From assembly GCA_002162095.1 (NCBI GenBank), contig CP021424.1, positions 2,569,442 to 2,633,441 of the forward strand: 64,000 nt of DNA. Direction: 5' to 3'. The notes beneath the pieces are model-generated. The model had not been told where the DNA came from, searched no databases, and was given only the letters and a program-made list of their open reading frames with translations. Both the position numbers and the translations under genes were made by a program. Of this stretch, positions 1 to 9,453 are shown piece after piece. The stretch comes from Armatimonadetes bacterium Uphvl-Ar2 (GTDB lineage: Bacteria; Armatimonadota; Fimbriimonadia; Fimbriimonadales; Fimbriimonadaceae). Position 1 is the stretch's first letter. Each line of letters opens with the position of its first letter.

Positions 1-2
1 TG

Positions 3-965
3 CCTGCGGGTGTTGAGTTGCCCGTGACGGGTGAGCTCCTGGCGAACCTCGGGCACAGCACGCCGCCGGAAGCCTGGATCTACGATGAGCACCTGCTTCC
101 GGACCTGGTTATCACTGTGGGAGGTGCTTTTGTCTCCAAGTTCTTGCGGGAGCGGATCAAGGCCAGCGGGGCGACGCACTGGCACTGGGGGCCGAAGCCC
201 GATACGCAAGTGTTCGACCGGACCATGCACCGAATTCCATCGGATTTCGATTGGCAGTCCTACGAGTTGAGTCCTGAGCAACGCGAGTACGCCGAAGCTC
301 ACCAGGCGGCTCAAGGCCAAGCTTCAATTCGCCTCGAAGGGATTGCGACCGAAGGCTTTGAGTGCCAAATCTGGCCGATCATCGAGCAATCCCTGCCCGA
401 AGCCACCGATATCCACCTCGGCAACAGCCTCTCCGTGCGGTTGGCGTGCCTCACCCTCAGCGGCCCGACCCGCCACCGCTGGTGGAGCAACCGGGGCACC
501 AGCGGGATTGATGGATGCTTGAGCACGGCCGTGGGCCACGCCCTGGCGGCTCCGCACCAAAACCACCTCGCCGTGCTGGGGGATGTGACTTTCTTTTACG
601 ACCACAACGCCCTTTGGCAGCGAGGTGCCCTCCCGAATCTCAAAGTCCTCGTCGTCCAGAACCAGGGCGGCATGATCTTCCGCGCCCTCCCCGGGCCGAG
701 CCGCTGGGAAGGCCACCTCGACCTGTGGACCACTCCGCACCATCGCACCGCCCAGGCCACGGCTCAGGAATTCGGTTACCCCTACACGGCCATCAACGGA
801 CAAGATCCTGTCGCCGCCGTTCAACTCGCCCAAGCCCTCCGCGCCCCTGGCCCGGGGATCATTGACCTTTTCACCGACGGCGAAGTGACCGCGCGCGACT
901 TCCGCCGGCTTTTGCAGGGCCTGGCCGCCGCGCCGACCCAAACCTCTCACCCCCACTCAACCTAA
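3..965 (+). CDS. menD: MenD, SEPHCHC synthase (C-terminal part, 5' end outside window)
   Basis: Menaquinone step that condenses 2-oxoglutarate-derived succinic semialdehyde-ThDP with isochorismate. The frame is open to the left edge, so only about 320 C-terminal residues of a family usually near 550 are present. The MenD signature NRGTSGIDG (visible residue ~158) is followed by LGDVTFFYDHNAL, the thiamine-diphosphate/Mg-binding segment. The stop lies 15 bp before menB, so the two are probably co-transcribed. An internal TTG at 18 is not the true start. Confidence 0.93.
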   Translation, partial: PAGVELPVTGELLANLGHSTPPEAWIYDEHLLPDLVITVGGAFVSKFLRERIKASGATHWHWGPKPDTQVFDRTMHRIPSDFDWQSYELSPEQREYAEAHQAAQGQASIRLEGIATEGFECQIWPIIEQSLPEATDIHLGNSLSVRLACLTLSGPTRHRWWSNRGTSGIDGCLSTAVGHALAAPHQNHLAVLGDVTFFYDHNALWQRGALPNLKVLVVQNQGGMIFRALPGPSRWEGHLDLWTTPHHRTAQATAQEFGYPYTAINGQDPVAAVQLAQALRAPGPGIIDLFTDGEVTARDFRRLLQGLAAAPTQTSHPHST

Positions 966-980
966 ACTAACGGAAAGCCT

Positions 981-1823
981 ATGCCCATCGAAACCGTCCA
1001 GCTTTGGAATCGCGATTGGACTCCGATCAAGGAGTACGAAGAGATCACTTTCACCCTCCTTAACGGGGTGGCCAAGATCGCCATCAACCGACCCGAGAAG
1101 CACAACGCCTTCACCCCGCTGACGGTGAAGGAACTGATTGACGCGATGCATATCTGCCGCGAACGCAATGACATCGAGGTGATCGTGCTGACCGGCGAGG
1201 GCGGACGCGCGTTCTGCAGTGGCGGCGACCAGAGTGTGCGCGGTCACGGCGGCTACGTGGGCGACGACGAAGTGCCCCGCTTGAACGTGCTGGACCTGCA
1301 AAAGATGATCCGCTCCATGCCGAAGGCCGTGATTGCCGCGGTGGCCGGCTGGGCGATTGGCGGGGGCCACGTGCTGCACGTCATCTGCGACATCTCGATT
1401 GCCGCCGATAACGCCCGCTTTGGCCAAACCGGCCCGCGTGTGGGCTCCTTTGACGGTGGATTTGGGGCCAGCTACCTCGCCCGCGTGGTGGGACAGAAGA
1501 AGGCCCGCGAGATTTGGTTCCTGTGCGACCAATACGACGCCCAAGAAGCGCTGGACATGGGCCTGGTGAACAAGGTGGTGCCGATGGACCAACTAGAGGA
1601 CACAGTGCTGGAATGGTGCGCGAAGATTCAGGCCAAGTCCCCGCTGGCGATTCGCATGCTCAAGCGGGCGTTCAATGCCGAGCTTGACGGGCAGGCTGGT
1701 TTGCAAGAGCTGGCCGGGGATGCCACTTTGCTCTACTATCTGAGCGAAGAGGCGAAGGAAGGCAAGGATGCCTTTTTGGAGAAACGTGACCCCGACTTCA
1801 GCCGGTTCCCCAAGTTCCCCTAA
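981..1823 (+). CDS. menB: MenB, 1,4-dihydroxy-2-naphthoyl-CoA synthase
   Basis: Crotonase-fold enzyme that closes the second ring of the naphthoquinone by converting o-succinylbenzoyl-CoA to DHNA-CoA. The protein is 280 aa, normal for the family. It shows CSGGDQ at residues 79-84 and GWAIGGGH at 123-130 (oxyanion hole and CoA pocket), and the strongly conserved [16 protein letters not shown] block at 147-162. A GGAAAG ribosome-binding site precedes the ATG. The 3' end overlaps menA. Confidence 0.97.
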   Translation: MPIETVQLWNRDWTPIKEYEEITFTLLNGVAKIAINRPEKHNAFTPLTVKELIDAMHICRERNDIEVIVLTGEGGRAFCSGGDQSVRGHGGYVGDDEVPRLNVLDLQKMIRSMPKAVIAAVAGWAIGGGHVLHVICDISIAADNARFGQTGPRVGSFDGGFGASYLARVVGQKKAREIWFLCDQYDAQEALDMGLVNKVVPMDQLEDTVLEWCAKIQAKSPLAIRMLKRAFNAELDGQAGLQELAGDATLLYYLSEEAKEGKDAFLEKRDPDFSRFPKFP

Positions 1824-2742
1824 GGACGCGCGCGCCGCGTGGGTGGGGGCGCTGCGCCCCCGCACCCTCCCCTTGGCCATTGCCCCAACGGTGCTGGCCG
1901 GTGGCTTGGCGATGTACGCGGGCCGCTTTGACCTGGGCGTGTTTGCGCTGATTGTGCTGACAGCGACGGCCCTGCAGATCCTCTCCAACTTTGCCAACGA
2001 CCTCGGCGATGGCCTGAAGGGGACGGACGACGAGAAGCGTTTGGGGCCGACCCGGGCGGTTTCGGCGGGCCTGATTTCCGTGGCCCAAATGAAGCGCGCG
2101 GTGGCGGTGACAGCGGGCTTGGCTTCCCTTTTGGGCGTGGGTTTGCTGGTGGTCAGTTACCAGTTGCTCGGGTTGGCCGGGCTGGGATCGTTTGTGGCTC
2201 TGGGCGTGAGCGCGGTGGCGGCAGCCATGGGCTACACGCTGGGCAAACGTCCGCTGGGCTACGCCGGGCTGGGCGATTTCTTTGTGCTGCTCTTCTTTGG
2301 CTGGGTGGGCGTGGGGGGTTCTTACGTACTTATGACCGGCGAGGTGGGGTGGCAATTGTTTGCCCCCGCCACGGGGATTGGTTTGCTGGCGGCGGGGGTG
2401 CTGAACATTAACAACCTTCGCGACCAAGAAGGCGACCGCCGACACGGCAAGCGCACCATGGCAGTGCGGCTGGGCGACCGAGGGACGCGGCAATACCATC
2501 TGCTCTTGATTGGGGCGGGGAGCTATTTCCTCATCACCACCCCGTTCCGGTGGGGAGCCGCGGGCCACTGGTTTGTGTGGGTGCCGGCCCTGCTGGTCGT
2601 CGTGGCGTTGCGGCAGGCCTTCGATGTGGTGAAAACCGAGGAACTGCGCCGCCTGAACCCTAGCCTGGGCAAACTTGCCATGCTCACGGCGGTGTGGGGC
2701 ATTGCCCTGGGAGCGGCCATGGGGGCGGCGGCCTATGCGTAA
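1768..2742 (+). CDS. menA: MenA, 1,4-dihydroxy-2-naphthoate polyprenyltransferase
   Basis: UbiA-superfamily membrane prenyltransferase that attaches the polyprenyl tail to DHNA, giving demethylmenaquinone. Both Asp-rich motifs are present: NFANDLGD at residues 74-81 and NNLRDQEGD near 217. There are about eight hydrophobic segments, and the family N-terminal [13 protein letters not shown] lies at 28-40. The ATG at 1768 is inside menB (56-bp overlap); an in-frame GTG at 1786 is an alternative start. Either implies translational coupling to menB. Confidence 0.94.
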   Translation: MPFWRNVTPTSAGSPSSPKDARAAWVGALRPRTLPLAIAPTVLAGGLAMYAGRFDLGVFALIVLTATALQILSNFANDLGDGLKGTDDEKRLGPTRAVSAGLISVAQMKRAVAVTAGLASLLGVGLLVVSYQLLGLAGLGSFVALGVSAVAAAMGYTLGKRPLGYAGLGDFFVLLFFGWVGVGGSYVLMTGEVGWQLFAPATGIGLLAAGVLNINNLRDQEGDRRHGKRTMAVRLGDRGTRQYHLLLIGAGSYFLITTPFRWGAAGHWFVWVPALLVVVALRQAFDVVKTEELRRLNPSLGKLAMLTAVWGIALGAAMGAAAYA

Positions 2743-3733
2743 GGTCATTTCCCACCAATTGCAGTTCTTGCGCCCGGCGGGAACATCCAAGGGCTACTTG
2801 CAAACGCGCGACATCTGTGTGTTGGCGGAGCGAGCGGATGCGGGGGGTTGGAAGCTGGGCGAAGCCTCTCCGCTGGGCTGGTTGAGCCTGGAAACTCAAG
2901 CTGAAGCCACGGCCGATGCCGAGCGATGGGCAGCGGGCGAGTCGTTTACTTCTCTCTCCGTGCGGTGCGGGGCGGAAATGGTGGCGCAGGATGATGGCGC
3001 GCAGGTGCTTTATCCCTCGGCCTTCACCGAAGGGCGGGCGGGCATCCCCATTAACGGCCTGGTGTGGATGGGGCCGCGCGATTACATCGAGACGCAGATT
3101 GGATCGTTGCTGGATCGCGGGTTCGGCTGCATCAAGATGAAGGTCGGGGCCGCGGACTTTGAGGAGGAGCTTGAAGTCATTCGCCAGTTGCGGGCGGCTT
3201 CTTCTACGGTCGAGATTCGGGTGGATGCCAACGGCGCGTTTAGCCTGGACGATGCGGCGGCAAAGCTAGAGAAGCTGGCCGAAGCCGGGGTCTACAGCAT
3301 CGAGCAGCCCCTTGCGCCGGGCCAGCCCGAGGCTATGGCGGCGCTCTGTGCTGCCGGTTCGCTCCGCATTGCGCTGGATGAGGAACTGATTCCGGTGCAG
3401 GAGCCGGAAGCGATGGCGGAACTGCTTGACACCGTGCAGCCCGCGATGATTGTGCTAAAGCCCAGCCTCATTGGCGGCTTTGCGCAGGCGGAGCGGTGGA
3501 TTGCGTTGGCGAAAGCCCGGGAGATCGGCTGGTGGGTGACCTCGGCGCTGGAAAGCAATATCGGGCTCAACGCCATTGCCCAGTGGGCGGCTTCCCGGAA
3601 CCCGGCGAGCACCCAGGGTCTTGGAACAGGCTCGCTCTACGCCAACAACTTCGCGAGCCCGCTTGAGGTGCGCGGGGATGCCGTTTGGTTCGACCCCGAG
3701 CGACCTTGGGATGTGAGCGCGCTGGGGCTGTGA
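2735..3733 (+). CDS. menC: MenC, o-succinylbenzoate synthase
   Basis: Enolase-superfamily enzyme that dehydrates SHCHC to o-succinylbenzoate. I chose the ATG at 2735, which overlaps the menA stop by 8 bp, over a longer ORF starting inside menA. It gives 332 aa. Expected catalytic and metal residues are visible: KMK at 134-136, D164 in RVDANGAF, E190 in YSIEQPL, D215 in LDEEL and K242 in VLKPSLIGGF. The C-terminal SALESNIGLNAIAQ is typical of the subgroup. Confidence 0.94.
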   Translation: MRKVISHQLQFLRPAGTSKGYLQTRDICVLAERADAGGWKLGEASPLGWLSLETQAEATADAERWAAGESFTSLSVRCGAEMVAQDDGAQVLYPSAFTEGRAGIPINGLVWMGPRDYIETQIGSLLDRGFGCIKMKVGAADFEEELEVIRQLRAASSTVEIRVDANGAFSLDDAAAKLEKLAEAGVYSIEQPLAPGQPEAMAALCAAGSLRIALDEELIPVQEPEAMAELLDTVQPAMIVLKPSLIGGFAQAERWIALAKAREIGWWVTSALESNIGLNAIAQWAASRNPASTQGLGTGSLYANNFASPLEVRGDAVWFDPERPWDVSALGL

Positions 3734-4788
3734 TGCACGATTGGGTGATGTGGCCCGTGAGCTTGGCGGGGCGGGCTTACGCTTCCCTTGCTGAAGTGCG
3801 CGCCGATCCCCCCGCATGGCCGGAACTGCACCTGGAATTGCTCTTCGATCTGCTTTCGGATTCTCCTGCGTTTGAAGTGAAGACCAGTGGCTCCACGGGC
3901 ACTCCCAAGCCGCTATTGGTGTCCAAAACGGCGGCCGCTGTGTCGGCGCGGGCGACGATCAAGCATTTGGGCGTTCCTATTGGCACCAGGCTCCTATTGG
4001 CGCTAGACCCGCAACCCATAGGCGGGCGCATGGTGATGGTGCGGGCCTTGGCCACGGGGATGGACCTTGAAGCGTGCCATGCGCAGGCCTTGCCCGAGCC
4101 CCCGCCGGGGAATTACGCCATGACCTCATTGGTGCCGCGCCAAGTGCAGGCCCTGCTGGATGATTCGCCCGAAACCCTGCGGAGAATGGGGCAGATCCTG
4201 GTGGGGGGCGCCCCGGTGGACGATGCCCTGGCCCAACGACTGCGCGGCTGGCCGCACCCGGTTTGGCACACGTTTGCGATGACTGAGACACTTTCGCACG
4301 TGGCGCTGCGACGTCTGGATCTCGGCGAATCTGAGTTCAACGCCCTTCCCGGCTGCCGATATTCGCTTGATGAGGAAGGTTGCCTGGTGATCGAAGCCCC
4401 GTGGGTGGAGGGGCTGGTCGTCACCCGCGATTTGGCGCATCTAGTGAGCGAATCGAGCTTCACTTGGCGGGGCCGTGCCGACCTGGCTATTATCTCCGGG
4501 GGTCTAAAAATCCTGCCCGAGCCACTGGAAGCCGAGATTCGTGCCCAGCTAGGCGAACACCCCCTAGCCATCACCTCGGTTCCGGATGCCACTTGGGGCG
4601 AGGCGGTGGTGCTGGTTTCGGAAGCCCCGCTAGATATCTCAAGTTTAGCTCTCGCAGACCAACGCCACCGGCCGCGGTTTCACTTGGTCCACGCCCTTCC
4701 GCTCACCGAGGCCGGCAAGCTCGATCGGGTGGCTCTCCAAGCGCTCGTCCGTACCCACCCCCATCTCCCGCGCGCAAGCTACGATTGA
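3733..4788 (+). CDS. menE: MenE, o-succinylbenzoate-CoA ligase (short form)
   Basis: ANL-superfamily ligase that activates o-succinylbenzoate with ATP and CoA. The start is the ATG at 3733, overlapping the menC stop as TGATG, a typical coupled arrangement. The 351-aa protein is shorter than the ~450-500 aa of many MenE proteins, but compact forms of this size are known. The P-loop TSGSTGTPKP lies at 51-60, followed by a FAMTETLSHVALR segment that matches the family adenylation motif. Confidence 0.9.
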   Translation: MHDWVMWPVSLAGRAYASLAEVRADPPAWPELHLELLFDLLSDSPAFEVKTSGSTGTPKPLLVSKTAAAVSARATIKHLGVPIGTRLLLALDPQPIGGRMVMVRALATGMDLEACHAQALPEPPPGNYAMTSLVPRQVQALLDDSPETLRRMGQILVGGAPVDDALAQRLRGWPHPVWHTFAMTETLSHVALRRLDLGESEFNALPGCRYSLDEEGCLVIEAPWVEGLVVTRDLAHLVSESSFTWRGRADLAIISGGLKILPEPLEAEIRAQLGEHPLAITSVPDATWGEAVVLVSEAPLDISSLALADQRHRPRFHLVHALPLTEAGKLDRVALQALVRTHPHLPRASYD

Positions 4789-4792
4789 GGGC

Positions 4793-5386
4793 ATGAGTTT
4801 GAACCTAGACGCCCTGATGGAAGTCATCCGCCTGCGGCGCAGCATGGGCCTCAGTCGCCTCAGCGACCAGCCCGTCCCACGGGAGTGCATCGAGGTCATT
4901 TTAGAGGCCGCCAATTGGGCGCCCAGCCACCGCGATACGGAGCCGTGGCGATTCCAAGTCTTCATGGGCGACGGCCGAGCGGTGCTGGCCGAACACTACG
5001 CGGCGGCTCACCTGGCCGACCATCCGGACCAAGACCCGGAATCCGCTCACAAGCGCGCCTGGGCGGCCCCGGTTTGGATCGCCATTGGCTTAGTGCCGGG
5101 GTTTAACGAAGAGGGCGAGCGAGCCGTACCTCGTGATGAAGAAGTGATGGCCGTTTCCGGGGCGGTGCTCAACCTCCACCTGGCCGCGCGGGCGCAAGGT
5201 CTGGCCGGGATGTGGCACAGCAAAGGTCTCTCGGTTCACCCGGTAGTGAGGGAACGCCTGGGCTGGAACGACCCGGCCGAACTCCTCGGCATCTTCATGC
5301 TCGGATGGCCCGAAGGCGAATGGCTGGAAGGCGAGCGCGGCCCATGGCCAGAGAAGGTCAGCTGGATCGATTCCGCTAAATCTTGA
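4793..5386 (+). CDS. Nitroreductase-family FMN oxidoreductase (YdjA-like)
   Basis: A 197-aa flavoprotein of the nitroreductase family. RRSMGLSRL near residue 15 and WAPSHRDTEPWRF near 38-51 are the FMN-contacting motifs of the YdjA-type branch, and GLAGMWHSKG near 135-145 is the second conserved block. The gene starts 5 bp after the menE stop, so it is probably in the same transcript. A quinone-related role is possible from context but not shown. The substrate is unknown. Confidence 0.85.
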   Translation: MSLNLDALMEVIRLRRSMGLSRLSDQPVPRECIEVILEAANWAPSHRDTEPWRFQVFMGDGRAVLAEHYAAAHLADHPDQDPESAHKRAWAAPVWIAIGLVPGFNEEGERAVPRDEEVMAVSGAVLNLHLAARAQGLAGMWHSKGLSVHPVVRERLGWNDPAELLGIFMLGWPEGEWLEGERGPWPEKVSWIDSAKS

Positions 5387-5468
5387 TCAACAACGCTGCA
5401 GGAGACCTGCTGTTGAACTTACCAGGATGACATGACTTGAATTGTCATAGTAACATCCGGCGAAGCGT

Positions 5469-6104
5469 TTGCTTTTAACATGCATTGCCATTGGCACGAT
5501 TGTCGTTTCTAACGCCCAGGCGTTTTCGATTACAAATCACAGCTTCGAGAATCCGGCGCTGGGTTCGGGTAGTTTCTTCTACTCGCCCACGCAAATGCCG
5601 GGTTGGAGTTCGACAGCGACGGGTGGGCCAGACCGAGGAATCTGGAACACCACGGCTACGGGCAAGGACGGCCTCAACATCGCCTTCGCGTATCGCAACA
5701 ACGCGTTCGCGCAGCAACTTGGCGACGTCTTTGTGGCGAACCGCACCTACACCCTGGATTATCTGCAGGGTCGAACGGGCGCCCCGACGCGCGGAACGGC
5801 CGAACTGTGGGCCGGGGGCACGCTGGCCAACGGGGTGGTGACGGGCGGCACGCTCTTGGCCTCCAATACGGTTCAGATGAACAGCAGCACCATGGATCCA
5901 TTCAGCCTGGTTTACTCCACGCCGGGTTCAGGCTCCATGATTGGTCAGCCGATCACGGTTCGCTTTACGGGGACGACGGAGAGCGGCGAGAGCTATGTGA
6001 GCTTTGACAACGTGCGCCTGAACGCGGTGCCCGAGCCGATGACGATGGTCGCCATGGGCGCAGGTCTGCTGGCCTTGGCTCGCCGCCGACGCGCCCGCGT
6101 CTAA
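5469..6104 (+). CDS. Secreted PEP-CTERM sorting-domain protein
   Basis: The N-terminus is hydrophobic and ends at a likely signal-peptidase site (SNAQA). A ~160-aa beta-rich domain follows (starts NHSFENPALG, contains SYVSFDNVRLNAVPEP). The C-terminus has the tripartite PEP-CTERM tail: VPEP, a hydrophobic stretch, then RRRRARV. Such proteins are exported and processed by an exosortase. No ATG fits; TTG at 5469 is the formal start and the frame closes upstream at 5451, so the exact start is unsure. It is separated from the men operon by 82 bp. Confidence 0.85.
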   Translation: MLLTCIAIGTIVVSNAQAFSITNHSFENPALGSGSFFYSPTQMPGWSSTATGGPDRGIWNTTATGKDGLNIAFAYRNNAFAQQLGDVFVANRTYTLDYLQGRTGAPTRGTAELWAGGTLANGVVTGGTLLASNTVQMNSSTMDPFSLVYSTPGSGSMIGQPITVRFTGTTESGESYVSFDNVRLNAVPEPMTMVAMGAGLLALARRRRARV

Positions 6105-6123
6105 GTTCGTCACAACTAGACGT

Positions 6124-6161
6124 AAATCGCCTCCGGAGGACTTGCTCCCCGGGGGCGATTT
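6124..6161 (+). terminator. Strong hairpin after the PEP-CTERM gene
   Basis: An 8-bp outer stem (AAATCGCC/GGCGATTT) continues into a further GC-rich stem. It is flanked by A and T tracts and lies between convergent genes, so it is likely a bidirectional terminator. Confidence 0.75.
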
Positions 6162-6198
6162 ATGTTTCCAATCCGACCTTCACACGCGTCTCTGCAGT

Positions 6199-7125
6199 TC
6201 ACTTCCCCTCAAAAGCCTTGCGATAGAACTCCCAGTTCTCATCACCCAGCACCTTTAGGACTCGCAAAGGATCGTGCCCCACATTGGGCAGGATCTTCCA
6301 AGTGTGAGGGACGTTCAGCTTGGTCAGGTGATCGTGGAACTCGACGTTGGCCGGCAGGGTTTCATCTAACGCTCCGATCACGATCCGAATCAGAGACTCC
6401 TTGGCTCCCCGGTCAGCGCCGCGCTTCGCCTCTGTCAGAGGGCTGACTGCAAGAAAATAGTCCAAGTCACCCCCATAAACGGTCTTCAGCACTTCTTCCG
6501 CTCTCTGCTTGTCCGCCCGTGGGTGAGATTCAAGGAGGTTCGGTTGGAGAGGCCCCGCACCCACGATGGAAACCGCTCCGAAGAGTTCGGGATACTTGAA
6601 ACCCAACCGCGCCGCTCCGTATCCACCCATGCTGAATCCATCGAGCAGCCGCCCTCGCTTGGTGCTGACCGTCCGATAGCTCTGATCCACATGAGGAATC
6701 AGGTCATTGATAATCACATCCTCCATCGGCGCCCGGCCATCTTTCCAATTCACGTACATCCCATTGACCATCCCGTTCACAAAAACCACGAGGCAAGGGG
6801 GCACCTTTCCCTCCTGGATGGCCAATTGGAAGCTTTCGGCGACTTTGGGAATTCCACTTCGGCCTCCGCCGGAGCCATGAAGCCAATACACGACCGGAAA
6901 CTCTCGGGTTTCTTCGGTTTCGTAACTGGACGGCTTTAAGATGTGATAGCTGACTTTTCGTCCCGCAGCCGAACTGTCGAAGGTCACATGAGTTACACCG
7001 GGCGCATTTACGGCGGGAGTGACCCATTCGAGTTCAGGATCCACCTGGCTCGTTGACTGAGAGGCGGTAGAGGAAACAGCCAGGGCCGGTGAGAACGATG
7101 CAAGTGCAGCCAGCATCAGAAGCAT
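6199..7125 (-). CDS. Secreted alpha/beta-hydrolase esterase (esterase D/feruloyl-esterase-like)
   Basis: The ATG at 7125 gives a short signal peptide (MLLMLAALASFSPALA); the frame stays open to a TTG at 7233, so the start is uncertain. The mature part has the esterase layout: VVYWLHGSGGG (oxyanion-hole strand), LLDGFSMGGYGA (nucleophile elbow G-x-S-x-G), an Asp region (IGALDET) and a late catalytic His in NVGHDP. The family hydrolyses carboxylic ester bonds, and related secreted enzymes act on plant-polymer esters. It is convergent with the PEP-CTERM gene. Confidence 0.82.
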   Translation of the reverse strand: MLLMLAALASFSPALAVSSTASQSTSQVDPELEWVTPAVNAPGVTHVTFDSSAAGRKVSYHILKPSSYETEETREFPVVYWLHGSGGGRSGIPKVAESFQLAIQEGKVPPCLVVFVNGMVNGMYVNWKDGRAPMEDVIINDLIPHVDQSYRTVSTKRGRLLDGFSMGGYGAARLGFKYPELFGAVSIVGAGPLQPNLLESHPRADKQRAEEVLKTVYGGDLDYFLAVSPLTEAKRGADRGAKESLIRIVIGALDETLPANVEFHDHLTKLNVPHTWKILPNVGHDPLRVLKVLGDENWEFYRKAFEGK

Positions 7126-7313
7126 AAAGGTGAAGACGCAGTCGTTGGCAAATGGTTCAGTTCCGGGTAAAACGATAGGTACGGCACCAAGGGGGTGCCA
7201 CCTGACCTGCGGAAAGGGTTGAACCCGCCCCAATAAAAACCAAAAACCAGATCATCGGAGTCGCGGTGCCCCGGCTCGCAGCAGGTCCGGGCATAACGCA
7301 CCGGGAACTTACG

Positions 7314-8801
7314 ATGAAATCACTGCCCGAACATCCCCACTGGGATCACCTCCGCCAGCAAGCCAAAGAACTTCTGCGCGATCTCCGCACCGCCCATCCC
7401 GAGGCCATGCAGCGCCTGCAGGCCACGGCCCCACAACTGGCAGGGGCGCCCCGCATTGCCCTGCACGACGCCCAGTACATCTTGGCGCGGGAATACGGCT
7501 TTGCCACCTGGACCGAAATGAAGTCCGAAGTGGCCGCCCGGATGGTGGCGCGCGCCGACCTGGAAATGCAGCGCTTGGCCTTTGCCGGGTGGGCGATCGG
7601 GCGGGGGTTCAACCGCGCCCGCCCGAAAGATGCCGCCCTGCTGTGGGCGCGGGCGGGGGCTTCTTTGCGCCAAGACCCGTGGCTGGCCTGCGCGGCCGGC
7701 GACCTGGCGGCGGTGCAAGCCAAGCTGGCCGAGCCCGGCTGGGTGAATGCGCTCGGCGGGCCCCTGAACGCGCCGCCCCTGGTGATGGCCTCGCACTCGG
7801 CGCTGCTGCGCCACCCGGACCACGAAGCGGGCATCCGGGCGGTGGTAGAAGCTCTGCTGGCCGCCGGGGCCGATGTGAACGGGAGCTACGTGGATGGCGA
7901 GTTTCCGGATAGCCCGCTATCGGCGCTGTACGGGGCCAGTGGGCGCGTGGGGGATGTGGAGATCACCCGGCGGCTGCTGGCGGCGGGCGCAAACCCGAAC
8001 GATGGCGAGTCGCTTTATCATGCCTGCGAGCCCGCGAGCAACGAAACGATGCGTTTGCTGCTGGAGGCCGGGGCGGACCCGCGCACGCCCAACGTGCTGC
8101 ACCACCAGTTGGATCACCACGACCTGGAGGGTTTGCAGATGCTATTGGCCGCGGGGGCGGACCCCAATGTCCGGCTGATGCCGCACCACGGGCCGCCGGC
8201 GCTAATTTGGGCGCTGCTGCGGGGGCGGGATTCCGCGCACTTTGCGGCCTTGCTGGAGGCGGGCGCGAACCCCGAAGGGCTGGATATGCCCTGGCAGGCG
8301 GCGCGGCGCGGGCGGGTGGACCTGGAGCCGCTCTTCCCTCTCGCGGGGCTCTCGGAGTATCAGCGGGCGGTGGTGGATGTGCTGCACGGGCGATCTAATG
8401 TAGCCCCGCCGGACTTGCAGATGGCGGAGGCGCATTTGCTGCCCGAGGCGGCGGGCAATGGCCACTTTGACCTGGTGCGACGCATGGTGGAAGCCGGGTG
8501 GCCGGTGGACGCGAAGGGGGCAGAGTGGGGTTCCACGGCGCTGAACCAGGCGATTTTCCACGGCCGGGCGGACATGGTGGAGTACTTGCTGGCGCATGGG
8601 GCGGACTGGCGCTTGATGCACGGCTACGGGGACAACGCGGTGGGGACGCTGAGCTTTGCCTCGCGGAACGACACCGTGCCCGGGGGTGACTATGCGCGGT
8701 GTGCAGAGCTGCTAATTGCGGCGGGCATGCCGACGACGTTTGAGAAGGATTACACCTTCAGCGACGAGGTGACGATGGTGCTGGAGAGTCACCGGGGGTA
8801 A
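7314..8801 (+). CDS. Ankyrin-repeat protein
   Basis: About 495 aa from the ATG at 7314, preferred over an upstream in-frame ATG at 7266. Repeated units such as VEALLAAGADVN, TRRLLAAGANPND, MRLLLEAGADPRT, LQMLLAAGADPNV and VEYLLAHGADW are ankyrin repeats starting near residue 170. The N-terminal ~120 residues (HWDHLRQQAKELLRD) form a separate helical domain seen on many bacterial ankyrin proteins. There is no signal peptide, so it is probably a cytoplasmic protein-interaction scaffold. Its last 208 bp are duplicated at 11641-11848. Confidence 0.88.
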   Translation: MKSLPEHPHWDHLRQQAKELLRDLRTAHPEAMQRLQATAPQLAGAPRIALHDAQYILAREYGFATWTEMKSEVAARMVARADLEMQRLAFAGWAIGRGFNRARPKDAALLWARAGASLRQDPWLACAAGDLAAVQAKLAEPGWVNALGGPLNAPPLVMASHSALLRHPDHEAGIRAVVEALLAAGADVNGSYVDGEFPDSPLSALYGASGRVGDVEITRRLLAAGANPNDGESLYHACEPASNETMRLLLEAGADPRTPNVLHHQLDHHDLEGLQMLLAAGADPNVRLMPHHGPPALIWALLRGRDSAHFAALLEAGANPEGLDMPWQAARRGRVDLEPLFPLAGLSEYQRAVVDVLHGRSNVAPPDLQMAEAHLLPEAAGNGHFDLVRRMVEAGWPVDAKGAEWGSTALNQAIFHGRADMVEYLLAHGADWRLMHGYGDNAVGTLSFASRNDTVPGGDYARCAELLIAAGMPTTFEKDYTFSDEVTMVLESHRG

Positions 8802-8823
8802 GGCGGGCCTCAACTGCAAGATA

Positions 8824-8853
8824 AAGCCCTCGCCCGTCTACGGGCAAGGGCTT
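8824..8853 (+). terminator. Rho-independent-type terminator after the ankyrin gene
   Basis: A near-perfect 13-bp stem, AAGCCCTCGCCCG/CGGGCAAGGGCTT, has a 4-nt loop and is followed within 13 nt by a T-rich tract. Confidence 0.85.
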
Positions 8854-8961
8854 GAACCCCTTCTACTTTTTTCTTGCCCTGTTCAACTCGGAATCTAGCT
8901 ATGCAGCTGATGTTCGTTCTGATCCAGAAGGGGATCGAGCGCACGGGTCGGGAGTAGCTCT

Positions 8962-9429
8962 TCAGCTCTGCGAGGGTTTCTCGTACAGTTTTGTAATCGT
9001 CTGAGCCAGTTCGGGATACTTCTCCTTGATCGAGGCGGCCAAGCCCCTTAACGGATAGTCTAGGTGCTCCGCCAACTCAGGTTCGCCCGCGAGCATCTCG
9101 CATTGAACCCTCACCCGCTCCAACAGGATGGGAGTGTCGGGTTCAAGATCTTCCCAAATATCTCGAAGCCATACGACGGCACTCCAGAAAGACTCGACAA
9201 TGCCGTGCAGGTCCAAGGAGAGGGACCCTATGAGGATCCTGGAATCAAAGTTAACGAGCGTGTCCGCAATGGCGTTGACACCGGCTTTGGTTTGCTCGTG
9301 CTTTTCGTAGTCCATTTCAGTTTTGCCTTGCGGCTCTAAACGCTCGAACCTCTCTGCTCGTAAGTGAATGAGCGTGTCCGCAATGGCGTTGATACTGGCT
9401 TTGGTTTGCTCGTGCCTTTGGTTGTCCAC
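8962..9429 (-). CDS. Unknown small protein with duplicated N-terminus
   Basis: A 155-aa, acidic, mostly helical soluble protein that I do not recognise. Residues 1-21 (MDNQRHEQTKASINAIADTL) are repeated with few changes at about 39-58 (MDYEKHEQTKAGVNAIADTL). About 75 nt around the likely original start, near 9315, has been duplicated upstream. Either Met could initiate. It is the last gene of a four-gene - strand run (8962-11328) of unknown proteins, plausibly an immunity-type gene by context only. Confidence 0.6.
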   Translation of the reverse strand: MDNQRHEQTKASINAIADTLIHLRAERFERLEPQGKTEMDYEKHEQTKAGVNAIADTLVNFDSRILIGSLSLDLHGIVESFWSAVVWLRDIWEDLEPDTPILLERVRVQCEMLAGEPELAEHLDYPLRGLAASIKEKYPELAQTITKLYEKPSQS

Positions 9430-9453
9430 TTCAGTTTGGTCCCTAGTTGCACT

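Noticed and set aside
5387..5468. Imperfect hairpin between the nitroreductase and PEP-CTERM genes (CTGCAGG-AGA-CCTGC)
   Set aside because: The stem is short and interrupted and no T-tract follows; not enough to call a terminator.
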